Shown piece by piece: positions 34,342 through 42,607 of a stretch of 64,000 nt of DNA. Source of the DNA: Hyphomicrobiales bacterium (lineage in GTDB: Bacteria; Pseudomonadota; Alphaproteobacteria; Rhizobiales; Rhizobiaceae); contig UCEZ01000031.1 of assembly GCA_900471525.1 (NCBI GenBank), forward strand, positions 62,001 to 126,000, given 5' to 3'. The stretch's first letter is position 1. Every line of letters starts with the position of its first letter. The notes beneath the pieces were generated by a model, which was given only the letters and a program-made list of their open reading frames with translations, made no database searches and was not told the origin of the DNA. Made by a program: the position numbers and the translations under genes.

Positions 34342-34911
34342 TTATTGCACCTTCCGGAGTATCAACTTGCCTTCCGGTGAGACCGATCTTTCATAGCGTG
34401 GCAGGTCGGCGACAGAAACACCCCCGGCATCGACGGCGGCCGGGCTGTCGTTGAGGATTTCCTCGCCAGTAGACACGGCGGCCAATGAAGACTGAAGATG
34501 CTGCACATCCTTGCCTGGTGCGCTCAAAATCTGCGCCCCGCCGGACGCAAACAGGCCGGAACGCATGCGGCTATCCAGATTCGCCACGTCCTTCTGCAGG
34601 CTCTCCACCTGCTGTCGAATGATAGCCACTTCGTCGGCCTTTGCACCCTTGGCGATATTATTTCCCTGCCTGTCGAGCTGTGTCTTCAGGCCGTCGATTG
34701 ACTGTTTAAGCGTGGCAAGCGTCTCGCGGCTTTCACGGACATCCGCGGCATTCTTGGCCGTATAGAGCAGAATGCCGGCATTCAACGGTAAAAGCATCAA
34801 CGCCATAGCGATGAGCGGCGCACCTTTCGAACGGGCCGGCTCTTTAGCCGCTTGTTCGCAATGCTGTCTTGGGCCGTCGGATTCGACATCGACATTTGCA
34901 ATGCTGGTCAT
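34342..34911 (-). CDS. Single-pass membrane protein with coiled coil, tad-locus associated
   Basis: About 189 aa. A short cytoplasmic N-terminus and one membrane segment (APLIAMALMLLPLNAGILLY) are followed by a predicted coiled coil (RETLATLKQSIDGLKTQLD, IIRQQVESLQKDVANLDSRM) and a C-terminal tail ending LPRYERSVSPEGKLILRKV. I do not recognise a family. The start at 34911 has GAAAGGGGAA upstream. It is the last minus-strand gene of the pilus locus, 115 bp after the AAA+ ATPase, and may be a structural accessory of pilus assembly; that is inferred from position only. Confidence 0.7.
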   Translation of the reverse strand: MTSIANVDVESDGPRQHCEQAAKEPARSKGAPLIAMALMLLPLNAGILLYTAKNAADVRESRETLATLKQSIDGLKTQLDRQGNNIAKGAKADEVAIIRQQVESLQKDVANLDSRMRSGLFASGGAQILSAPGKDVQHLQSSLAAVSTGEEILNDSPAAVDAGGVSVADLPRYERSVSPEGKLILRKVQ

Positions 34912-35026
34912 CGAGATTCCCCTTTCCCGCGAGCCGGGCCGAGCCCCCTCGTGCATGCCCCGCCAGTATTTCAGAAATTTCTTAATAATGACCTATACCC
35001 CTGCCCTGGTCACCCCTCGGCGCCGG

Positions 35027-36331
35027 CTAGTCCAACGTGAACACCCCATCCCACGCCCGCTCCAGCATCTCCAGCGACGCTACCTTCGGTACCGTATTAA
35101 ACTCGCAATAAGCCCCGATGAAATCGAGCAGGTACTTGGGATGATAGCAGGACGCCGGCAACTTGCAATTGTACTTGCGACCATAAAACAGGTCCAAATC
35201 ATCATAGTTCATTTCAATTGCAACGGTGCGTGCATAGGCCTCGAAAATCCGGATATACTCTTCCCGTGAGGGGTTATTCACATAAATCTTGTACTTGAGA
35301 CGCCGCAGGCCTGCCTCGTCCGACAATTCCCTCGGCGCGATATTGGTCGAGAAGACGACAAGTTCGTCGAATGGGACCTTGAACTTCTTGCCCGTATGCA
35401 GCGTGAGGAAATCGTACCCGCGCTCAAGCGGCACGATCCACCGGTTTATGAGTGCCTGTGGCGCGACTTGCTGGCGGCCGAAATCGTCGATGATGAAAAC
35501 CCCACCTGATGCCTTGAGGTGCATGGGCGCTTCATAGACGGTAGAGCCCTGGCTGAAGGTCAGGTCGAGCAGATCGAGCGTCAGTTCCCCACCGGTCTTG
35601 ATGACCGGGCGACGACATTCGATCCATCGTTGATCCACCTTCGGGTAGGGTTTTTCCGTCGCCCCGGCAACGGGCTGGTGCACGGCTTCGTCATAAAAGC
35701 TGATCACGTGGCCGCCGACTTCGATGGCGTATGGCACCCAGATCGTCTGGCGAAACAGTTTTGACGTTCGTTCGGCAATGCTTGTCTTGCCGTTGCCGGG
35801 CGGCCCGTAGAGCAGAATGGAGAGCCCCGAATTCATCGCTGGGCCAAGTTTCTCGATTAGGGATTGCGACAACACCAGCCCTTCGAGGCTCTCGATCAAG
35901 TGGGGATACGTTACACGCTCGTCATGGATGGACTGCAACTTGATCTGCCGGCAGAAGGCCTCGAGGGATACCGGCGCCGGCCCGATATATTGGGACTGCC
36001 GCAACGCCGCATGGGCATATTCCAGCCCCTTCATCGAAAGCGCGTACCGGATGTCGGATTTGACGTCCTCTCCCGCCAGCCCCCGCGCCTCGAGAAATGC
36101 CAGTTTCACCAGTTCCTTGATCAGAAGATTTATCAGCACTTTCGGCAGTTTCATCCGGGTGGCCAGATGCGATGGCGTTACGGTATCCTGTTCGGTTGCG
36201 CATTTTGCCGCCAAACGCAGCATGAATGACAATTCAAGCCCGGTCTCCTCCAGGCTTGCCGGTGACACCGGCATGCGCGGATCGAGCGCCAGGGTGAAGT
36301 CTTCACGGTGTTGATCCAGTGAGTACTGCAT
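35027..36331 (-). CDS. AAA+ ATPase with winged-helix N-terminal region, tad-locus associated
   Basis: About 434 aa. The N-terminal third contains a winged-helix-like segment (HLATRMKLPKVLINLLIKEL). The AAA+ core has Walker A LLYGPPGNGKTS, Walker B GGVFIIDDFG and sensor-1-like VVFSTNIAP. Start MQYSLDQH at 36331 is preferred (GCGAGG upstream); ATG at 36355 would overlap tadC by 8 bases. It lies directly downstream of tadC and is not one of the canonical Tad proteins. It resembles MoxR/RavA-like chaperone ATPases only generally. Confidence 0.85.
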   Translation of the reverse strand: MQYSLDQHREDFTLALDPRMPVSPASLEETGLELSFMLRLAAKCATEQDTVTPSHLATRMKLPKVLINLLIKELVKLAFLEARGLAGEDVKSDIRYALSMKGLEYAHAALRQSQYIGPAPVSLEAFCRQIKLQSIHDERVTYPHLIESLEGLVLSQSLIEKLGPAMNSGLSILLYGPPGNGKTSIAERTSKLFRQTIWVPYAIEVGGHVISFYDEAVHQPVAGATEKPYPKVDQRWIECRRPVIKTGGELTLDLLDLTFSQGSTVYEAPMHLKASGGVFIIDDFGRQQVAPQALINRWIVPLERGYDFLTLHTGKKFKVPFDELVVFSTNIAPRELSDEAGLRRLKYKIYVNNPSREEYIRIFEAYARTVAIEMNYDDLDLFYGRKYNCKLPASCYHPKYLLDFIGAYCEFNTVPKVASLEMLERAWDGVFTLD

Positions 36332-36347
36332 GTGAACCTCGCTGCTT

Positions 36348-37295
36348 TCATCCACCGGGTTTCAAACCGGCGAGAAGACTGACGACACGGACGACAATGG
36401 GCACGAGCACGATGACGAGGCTTACGGGAAACAGGAAGGCTCCCAGCGGCAACAGCATTTTGATCGGCAGGGCGTTGGCCTTTTCCTCGGCCCGCACGAT
36501 ACGGAGATCACGCATTTCCTTGCTGTAGACGCGCAGTGTCTGCGTAACGCTTGTTCCGAGTTCCTCCGATTGACGAAACAGCACGGAAAGCGCCCGGGCC
36601 TCATCTATCCGCAATCGTACCGCCAGGTTGGCCAGGGCATCGCGCAAGCGGCGTCCGCCGCGCACTTCCAGCATCATGATCGACAGATGCAGTCCGAAAT
36701 CCCGCCGCTTGCTGACGAATTCGCGTGCGACACGGTTCGCCGCTGCCTCGACGCTCATGCCGGCATCCAGGCAGACAATCAGCATGTCCATGAAATCAGG
36801 AAAGAGACGTCGGTACTCCCGTTCCTTGGCCTCGCCTCGCCGGTCGATATAGATATTGACCAGAATGAAAGTGATCCCAGCGGCGAACATCGCGACGACT
36901 AAGGTCGACAGCCGTGCCATCTCGGGAAAGAAGCGGTCGACAGCCCAGAAAGCTGCAACCAGCACAGCGATACATGTAAGGGCACGGATTATTTGGAATG
37001 TCGGTACAGCACCTGCGCCGAAATATCCGGCGCGGATCAGGCGGTTTTGAGTGGAATTGGCATTCGTGTCGCGCCGGGTGATTTCGAAATACCGACGGAT
37101 CAGGCGATTCTCCGCGTCGCCAAGATCGGCGATGGACGCATCGCCAAAGGGGGATTCCTCGCTTCCCGATTTCGTCGCCGTTTCCGACAATCGGACGCCG
37201 ACTTCGCGTCGCCGGAAAACAAGCTCTGAAGCGGCGGCTGTAAAGATCAGCACCGAAAGAAACACAATGAGGTATATTCCATACTCACCAGACAT
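36348..37295 (-). CDS. tadC: Type II secretion F-family inner-membrane platform protein TadC
   Basis: A 315-aa integral membrane protein with a T2SSF/GspF domain (SRLFPDFMDMLIVCLDAGMSVE-type motif in its middle, then LRIDEARALSVLFRQSEELGTS). Membrane segments lie at the N-terminus, near residues 100-135 and at the C-terminus (LLPLGAFLFPVSLVIVLVPI). TadC pairs with TadB as the inner-membrane platform driven by the CpaF ATPase. ATG at 37295 follows GAGGCTCCA. Confidence 0.93.
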   Translation of the reverse strand: MSGEYGIYLIVFLSVLIFTAAASELVFRRREVGVRLSETATKSGSEESPFGDASIADLGDAENRLIRRYFEITRRDTNANSTQNRLIRAGYFGAGAVPTFQIIRALTCIAVLVAAFWAVDRFFPEMARLSTLVVAMFAAGITFILVNIYIDRRGEAKEREYRRLFPDFMDMLIVCLDAGMSVEAAANRVAREFVSKRRDFGLHLSIMMLEVRGGRRLRDALANLAVRLRIDEARALSVLFRQSEELGTSVTQTLRVYSKEMRDLRIVRAEEKANALPIKMLLPLGAFLFPVSLVIVLVPIVVRVVSLLAGLKPGG

Positions 37296-37302
37296 TGGAG
37301 CC

Positions 37303-38256
37303 TCAGTACTCGAAGTTGACCATCTTATAGAGAATGAGATTCCCGATCGCCATTATGACCAGCAACACCGTCACGATCATCGTTCCGTGGCCACTGTCCC
37401 AAACCGGGTCGAAGTAAGTCGGCGAAATTGTCCTGATCATTCCGTAGAGAAGGAATGGATACATCGACATGAATATCCCGGTGATTCGCCCTTCCGAGGA
37501 GATCGCCTTGACCTTGGCCTTCAACATGTACCGGTCACGCAGCGTCTTCGAGAGGTTCTGCAGGATTTCAACGAGATTGCCGCCGGTTCCGGCCTGCACG
37601 CTCAGCGATATCGCCAGGAGGTTGAGGTCTTCCACGCCCACGCGGTCGGCAAGATTGACGAGCGCATCGTCCAGCGTCACGCCATAGGTCAGTTCGTCCG
37701 ACAAAAGGCCGAACTCGGTACCAATGGGATCAGGCATTTCCCGGGCGACGAGAGCGATCGCCGCCGGCAGCGGATGCCCAGCCGCAAGGCTTCGGTTGGC
37801 AACGTCCAGCGCCTCGGGAAGCTTCACGGTGAACTTGCGCATTCGGCTCGCCCGCGCCCGCCAAATAACCAGGACGGGAATGAGAAGACAAACCATCGCG
37901 AAGATCGGAATCCGGATCAAGTTGCTCGGCACCAGATACTGAACGACCAGCCATACCAGCAACGTTCCGGCTATCCCGTAGAGCGCAAATCGCTTCGGAT
38001 CGAATTTGATGCCCGACTGCGTGTAGTATTGCCTGAGCCGCTGCATCAACGGGCGCGACCGCCAGTCTTCATCGAGACCGCGCTCTTTCAGCATGTCGCG
38101 GTAGGTTTTGCGATGATCGCCGCTTCCATCGAGCAGGCTCAGGCGATGGTTCACAGCGCTGTGGCGTGCAGATGTATTGAAGTAGCTGCGCAACAGGAAT
38201 TCGACGCAAATCAGCGCTGCGATGAATACGGTGCTGTAAAGCAGGAGCAGCGTCAT
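37303..38256 (-). CDS. tadB: Type II secretion F-family inner-membrane platform protein TadB
   Basis: A 317-aa membrane protein with a GspF-like domain: LPEALDVANRSLAAGHPLPAA, VSVQAGTGGNLVEILQNLS-type sequence (read as SLSVQAGTGGNLVEIL) and a C-terminal pair of membrane segments. It partners TadC. The start overlaps the cpaF stop (ATGA), indicating coupled translation. Confidence 0.93.
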   Translation of the reverse strand: MTLLLLYSTVFIAALICVEFLLRSYFNTSARHSAVNHRLSLLDGSGDHRKTYRDMLKERGLDEDWRSRPLMQRLRQYYTQSGIKFDPKRFALYGIAGTLLVWLVVQYLVPSNLIRIPIFAMVCLLIPVLVIWRARASRMRKFTVKLPEALDVANRSLAAGHPLPAAIALVAREMPDPIGTEFGLLSDELTYGVTLDDALVNLADRVGVEDLNLLAISLSVQAGTGGNLVEILQNLSKTLRDRYMLKAKVKAISSEGRITGIFMSMYPFLLYGMIRTISPTYFDPVWDSGHGTMIVTVLLVIMAIGNLILYKMVNFEY

Positions 38257-39707
38257 GATCTCACAGGCCCCGTTTGCAAGGGGGTTCCGGGATCGAAGAT
38301 CGCTGCGGGAACAACGATGCCGATCTCTGCGAACTCTTCAATGAAACGGGGGCGAAGGCCAGTGGCGCGGAATTCCCCGTGGATACGGCCTTCCTCGTCC
38401 GTGCGGATTTTCTTGAATTTCATGATCTCCTGCATCTGGACGACTTCGCCTTCCATGCCGGTAATTTCGGAAATCGAGACGACCTTGCGCGTGCCGTCGC
38501 TAAGGCGCTGAACCTGGACGATAAGAGTGATCGCAGAGGCGATCTGTGACCGGACGCTGAGCTGGGACATGGGCATGCCGGCCATGCCGACCATCTGTTC
38601 GAGCCGACCGACGGCATCGCGCGGCGTGTTGGCGTGAATGGTCGTCATCGATCCCTCGTGACCCGTGTTCATCGCCTGCAACATGTCGAACGCCTCCTCG
38701 CCGCGCACTTCGCCGACGATGATGCGATCCGGGCGCATGCGCAGCGCGTTCTTGAGAAGCTCGCGCTGGCGAATCTCGTTGCGGCCGTCAAGCGTCGGCG
38801 GCCGGGTTTCCAGTCGCCCGACATGCGGCTGCTGCAGTTGGAGTTCGGCTGCATCCTCGATCGTGATCAAGCGTTCCTTCGCAGAGATCTGCGACGACAG
38901 GGCATTGAGCAACGTCGTCTTGCCCGAACCGGTGCCGCCGGAGATGATCATCGACACCTTGCCTTTGACGGCGGCGCTGAGCAGGATGCGCATCGCGTTG
39001 GCCATGGCGCCGTACTCGACCAGGCGTTCCAGCGTCAGGGGTGAACGGGTGAATTTGCGGATCGAAACGAGTGGCCCGTCGACCGAGATCGGCCGGATGG
39101 CGACGTTGACGCGTGACCCGTCCTTGAGGCGGGCATCGACCAGGGGCGTCGATTCATCGACGCGACGCCCGACCGCCGAGACGATCTTGTTGACCACGCG
39201 CAGCAGGTGGTCCTCGTCCTTGAAGCGGACGGCGGTACTCTCGAGCTTGCCGCGGCGCTCGACATAGACGCTGTTGTGGCCGTTGATCAGGATATCGGCG
39301 ATCGTATCATCCGTCAGCAGCGGCTCGATCGGGCCGAGCCCGAGCATCTCGTCGGTGATATCATGGATCAGATCATTGATTTCCTTGGCATTGAGCGGGA
39401 AATTGTTCTGCCGGATATAATCCTTGACCAACGGCCGGATCTCGGTGGCGATCTCCTCATTGTCGAGCGTATCGAGAATGCCGAGATTGATGCGGTCCAG
39501 AAGATAGCGATGCAGGTTGACCCGCTCGGCGACCATATCACGGCCGAGCGATGTTTCCTCGCCGGCGGTCATTGACGTCCGTGCAGGCTCAAGTTGCGGC
39601 AGGGGCGCTTTCTCGGCTGCATTGGTGGCAAGAGCGGCAAGCTGAGCGTCCCCCTCGCCCTCCGTGTGCTGCCGCTTATAAAAACGTCCGATGAACCCGT
39701 TTGTCAT
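38253..39707 (-). CDS. cpaF: Pilus assembly ATPase CpaF/TadA
   Basis: A 484-aa secretion ATPase. The N-terminal domain (LHRYLLDRINLGILDTL, IGPIEPLLTDDTIADILING-like) precedes the core with Walker A SGGTGSGKTTLLNAL, the Asp box ITIEDAAELQLQQPHVGRLE, Walker B RMRPDRIIVGEVRG and the His box. It powers Flp pilin assembly through TadB/TadC. The first ~70 residues are polar and variable. The next gene, tadB, is ATGA-coupled. Confidence 0.96.
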   Translation of the reverse strand: MTNGFIGRFYKRQHTEGEGDAQLAALATNAAEKAPLPQLEPARTSMTAGEETSLGRDMVAERVNLHRYLLDRINLGILDTLDNEEIATEIRPLVKDYIRQNNFPLNAKEINDLIHDITDEMLGLGPIEPLLTDDTIADILINGHNSVYVERRGKLESTAVRFKDEDHLLRVVNKIVSAVGRRVDESTPLVDARLKDGSRVNVAIRPISVDGPLVSIRKFTRSPLTLERLVEYGAMANAMRILLSAAVKGKVSMIISGGTGSGKTTLLNALSSQISAKERLITIEDAAELQLQQPHVGRLETRPPTLDGRNEIRQRELLKNALRMRPDRIIVGEVRGEEAFDMLQAMNTGHEGSMTTIHANTPRDAVGRLEQMVGMAGMPMSQLSVRSQIASAITLIVQVQRLSDGTRKVVSISEITGMEGEVVQMQEIMKFKKIRTDEEGRIHGEFRATGLRPRFIEEFAEIGIVVPAAIFDPGTPLQTGPVRS

Positions 39708-39726
39708 CAGCTTCCCCCTTGTTCGG

Positions 39727-40332
39727 CTATTTCACAATCACTGTGGCTCCGACTTTCACCCGGCTATAGAGATCGATGACGTCGGTGTTGCTCATGCGGA
39801 AGCATCCCGAGGACGCAAACCCGCCGACCGTCGACTGATCGTTTGTTCCATGAATGCGATAGAGCGTGTCGGCATTGCCCCGGTAGAGATAGATCCCGCG
39901 TGCGCCCAGTGGATTGAACGGTCCAGCCGGCACGAGTTCGGGAAGATCCGGCGCTCGCGCCCTCATCTCGGTCGGCGGCCGCCAGTTGGGCCATTCGGCC
40001 TTGTGACCGACCTTGACGACGCCGCTCCAGCGAAAGCCGTCGCGACCGACGCCGATCCTGTAGCGGATCGCACGATTGCCGGAGACGACAAGATCGAGCG
40101 TCCGGTCCTTGCTGTCGATGACGATCGTACCGGCCGGATAGTTTTGCCCGGTCGTCACCATGGCGCCCGTTGCAGGGCCAAGGTTTCGCGGCACCAGCCC
40201 GCTTGCCAGAGCCTCGGTTGATCCGATTGCAAGCCCCAAGGACACCGCGACCAGAATGCCCAGCAACACGCGGCCCGCGCTCTTGCGGTACTGCGCCTCT
40301 TGCCCGTTGCTGCCCCGGCGTGGTGACGTCAT
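39727..40332 (-). CDS. L,D-transpeptidase (YkuD) inside the tad operon
   Basis: A 201-aa exported protein with an N-terminal signal/anchor (VLLGILVAVSLGLAIGSTEALA). The YkuD catalytic domain contains IHGTNDQSTVGGFASSGCFRM with the catalytic Cys. Such enzymes form 3-3 cross-links in peptidoglycan or attach proteins to it. The start overlaps the cpaE stop (ATGA) and it lies 19 bp before cpaF, so it is part of the pilus operon. It may remodel or anchor the wall around the pilus machine; that role is inferred. Confidence 0.9.
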   Translation of the reverse strand: MTSPRRGSNGQEAQYRKSAGRVLLGILVAVSLGLAIGSTEALASGLVPRNLGPATGAMVTTGQNYPAGTIVIDSKDRTLDLVVSGNRAIRYRIGVGRDGFRWSGVVKVGHKAEWPNWRPPTEMRARAPDLPELVPAGPFNPLGARGIYLYRGNADTLYRIHGTNDQSTVGGFASSGCFRMSNTDVIDLYSRVKVGATVIVK

Positions 40333-41471
40333 CTGACCAGCGCCCCCAGCTTGCCGACGGCGCCGCAGAAGCGTGAACGCGCGTTGACCTCGAATGGCAA
40401 GACCCCGCGGTTCACCGCTTCGCTCAGCGTGTCCCAGTCATAGGCAATGATATGGGCGTGAGTGTCCTTGAAAATCTTGTCGGCCTGCTGCCGGCGCACA
40501 CCAAGGCTGAAGAGCTTGGAGTGGTATTTGTTGATGACAATGAAAATCTGGTCCGAATTGCCACGCAACCGCACCAGGTTGGCGAACAGATCCTTGGCCT
40601 GATGAAGGGCCGGGATCGTCATTTCGGTGACGATGCAGATACTGTTGACCGATGCCAGCACATCATCCTTCCACGGGGTGTGGTAATAGGGGACATCGAG
40701 AACCGTGTGATCGCTTTCGAAGGCCGCCACATCCAGCATCCGCAAGACCAGTTCCGCGCCCCTGGGCGCCAAAAGAACCGACGGCTGCCTGAACGACAAC
40801 AGGGAAAAGCCGCCCGGATGGCGTTTGCGCACGAGATCGATAAATTCGAGATCAACACGCGACGGATTGGCGACGACGGGCTTCAAGTCGTAATCATTGA
40901 CAAGGTTGAGATAGTAGCCGAGCGAGCCGGACGAGAAATCCATGTCGAACAGATCAACGCGCGGCGTGGAATTCTTCGTCGGCTGGGCCAGCACATGCGC
41001 GAGCGAGGAAGCAATCACACTGGCACCCGCGCCGCCAACGGCCGAAACGACGGCGTGGACCCGGCTGTCGCTGGCGCCCGCCGTCGGCGCATGCGTCGAG
41101 ATCATGTCGATCAGCGCGCGACGTTCGAGCGGCTTCTTCAGCCAGTCATTGCCGTTCAGGCGGAACAGCAACCGCAGCATATCGTCGGCCAGATCCTCGG
41201 AGATGACCACGAGCGGAATGTTGCGATGGCGGTTGCGGAAAGCAAGAAGTTCCGGCCGGCTCAGCATCTCTCCGTCGTCGACATCCAGCACGATCAGGTT
41301 GAACTGCGCCGGATCGAAACGCCCTGCTTCACCGAGCGCCGTCAGCGCCATATGGCGCACGTCGTAGCGCGAAAGCGACCCGAACGTATCGAGCATCAGG
41401 CTCGCAGCTGCCGCGTCATCGGAAAGAATAAGAATCTTGGTCGATGCTGCAAAATTCATATGAGCTGTCAT
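40329..41471 (-). CDS. cpaE: CpaE/TadZ-like pilus localisation ATPase
   Basis: A 380-aa protein. Residues about 8-125 form an atypical receiver-like domain; the rest is a MinD/ParA-like ATPase. The P-loop reads VVSAVGGAGASVIASSLAH, lacking the signature lysine of the normal KGGxGKT motif, as is known for some TadZ/CpaE proteins. These position the pilus machinery at the cell pole. ATG at 41471 was used; ATG at 41459 (MNFAASTK) is an alternative. Confidence 0.9.
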   Translation of the reverse strand: MTAHMNFAASTKILILSDDAAAASLMLDTFGSLSRYDVRHMALTALGEAGRFDPAQFNLIVLDVDDGEMLSRPELLAFRNRHRNIPLVVISEDLADDMLRLLFRLNGNDWLKKPLERRALIDMISTHAPTAGASDSRVHAVVSAVGGAGASVIASSLAHVLAQPTKNSTPRVDLFDMDFSSGSLGYYLNLVNDYDLKPVVANPSRVDLEFIDLVRKRHPGGFSLLSFRQPSVLLAPRGAELVLRMLDVAAFESDHTVLDVPYYHTPWKDDVLASVNSICIVTEMTIPALHQAKDLFANLVRLRGNSDQIFIVINKYHSKLFSLGVRRQQADKIFKDTHAHIIAYDWDTLSEAVNRGVLPFEVNARSRFCGAVGKLGALVR

Positions 41472-41498
41472 CTCGCTTTACCACTCAATATCAAAGGT

Positions 41499-42131
41499 TT
41501 AGCAGGTGGAACATGTTTTGAGATCTTCCGTGGTGATCGTCACCGGATGGGCGGGAATGACGATGTCATCGAGCCCAAGCAAAACGCCAAGAACGGGAAG
41601 ATCAAATGTAATATTTTGGACTTCCATCCGCATGGTCAGCACCGGCCCATCCGGCCGTCCCCAATAGCCGAGCCCCGAACGCTGATAGGTGACGACCAGA
41701 TTCTCCGGCTGGATACGCCAGTTGAGATCGCAAATACCCGGTCGCGGATCGCCCGGCGCGCAAGCGCCGTCGCTTCCCTCGACAATCCGGCTTAATGCGG
41801 TTGCGTCACAGGCGGTGCCGCTGTCGCCGCCACAGGTCAGCGATATCGTTGAATCGTTCGGCGTGGAATCCCCATTGTTCAGCGGATCGTCGGCCTCGGT
41901 TGGGAAGGCGTCGGCGAAGTCGTCGCTATCCACCAGCGGATCGGATACGGCGGCAAGTCGCGCGCCATATTGCAGAGCCTTCACCGTCTGGTTCCACTGC
42001 GACATGGCGTAGCCGAACTCGACGAAGGCGGCGAAGACGAGGAGCACCAGCGGGATCGTGATCAGCCCTTCGGCCAGGGCTATGCCGCGATCATCCCGCA
42101 AGAAGGAAAGGCGGGCTCGAAGGTCTACCAT
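41499..42131 (-). CDS. TadE/TadF-like minor pilin (second)
   Basis: A 210-aa protein with a prepilin-like N-terminus: basic leader (LRARLSFLRDDRGIALAEGL) with a Glu in the hydrophobic helix (ITIPLVLLVFAAFVEFGYAM). The body contains several cysteines (LTCGGDSGTACD, GDPRPGICDLNW). TadE/TadF pseudopilins are processed by the prepilin peptidase and aid pilus assembly. The gene start overlaps the previous tadE-like gene by 7 bases. Confidence 0.85.
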   Translation of the reverse strand: MVDLRARLSFLRDDRGIALAEGLITIPLVLLVFAAFVEFGYAMSQWNQTVKALQYGARLAAVSDPLVDSDDFADAFPTEADDPLNNGDSTPNDSTISLTCGGDSGTACDATALSRIVEGSDGACAPGDPRPGICDLNWRIQPENLVVTYQRSGLGYWGRPDGPVLTMRMEVQNITFDLPVLGVLLGLDDIVIPAHPVTITTEDLKTCSTC

Positions 42132-42607
42132 CCCATATACCTCTCTTCATGCGAGGAATTGAGGGTGATCGCATCGATGCCGAGCCAGGCGAACAGGGGA
42201 GACGTTTCGTAGAGATGTGAGGTCGCCACGGTGATAGTGCCGTCGGCATTGACCGGAATGACTGTGATATCGGCAAGATTGGGTCCCCAGCCTTGCACGC
42301 GCAGCGCAGCGCCCTCGGCCGGGCTCTGGGTGCCATAGTAAGCGATCAGTTTCGCCGTCGCCGTCGAACAGCTTGAGGTATAGGTCGGCGTGGTCGGCCT
42401 GCAGCGCGACAGATAGCGCCCGGCGTCTCTCAAACCCGCGTCGATCTGCATTCGCTCCCAGAAGATATTGCCGAACTCGAGGATACCCGCGGCGAACAAG
42501 GTCACGAACGGCACCGCAAGCAGCGCTTCGGCAAGCACAGCACCCTCCTCCCGCGACCAGAAGCCGAAGCAGAGCCGATGGAGAATGAAGTGTCTGAGCG
42601 CCATCAT
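42125..42607 (-). CDS. TadE-like minor pilin (first)
   Basis: A 160-aa protein with the TadE N-terminus SREEGAVLAEALLAVPFVTLF, read across residues about 18-40, and the continuation FAAGILEFGNIFWERMQIDAGLRDAGRY typical of TadE-like pseudopilins. It starts ATGA-coupled to tadG (alternative ATG three bases later) and overlaps the second tadE-like gene, so the minor pilins are made together. Confidence 0.87.
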   Translation of the reverse strand: MMALRHFILHRLCFGFWSREEGAVLAEALLAVPFVTLFAAGILEFGNIFWERMQIDAGLRDAGRYLSRCRPTTPTYTSSCSTATAKLIAYYGTQSPAEGAALRVQGWGPNLADITVIPVNADGTITVATSHLYETSPLFAWLGIDAITLNSSHEERYMGW

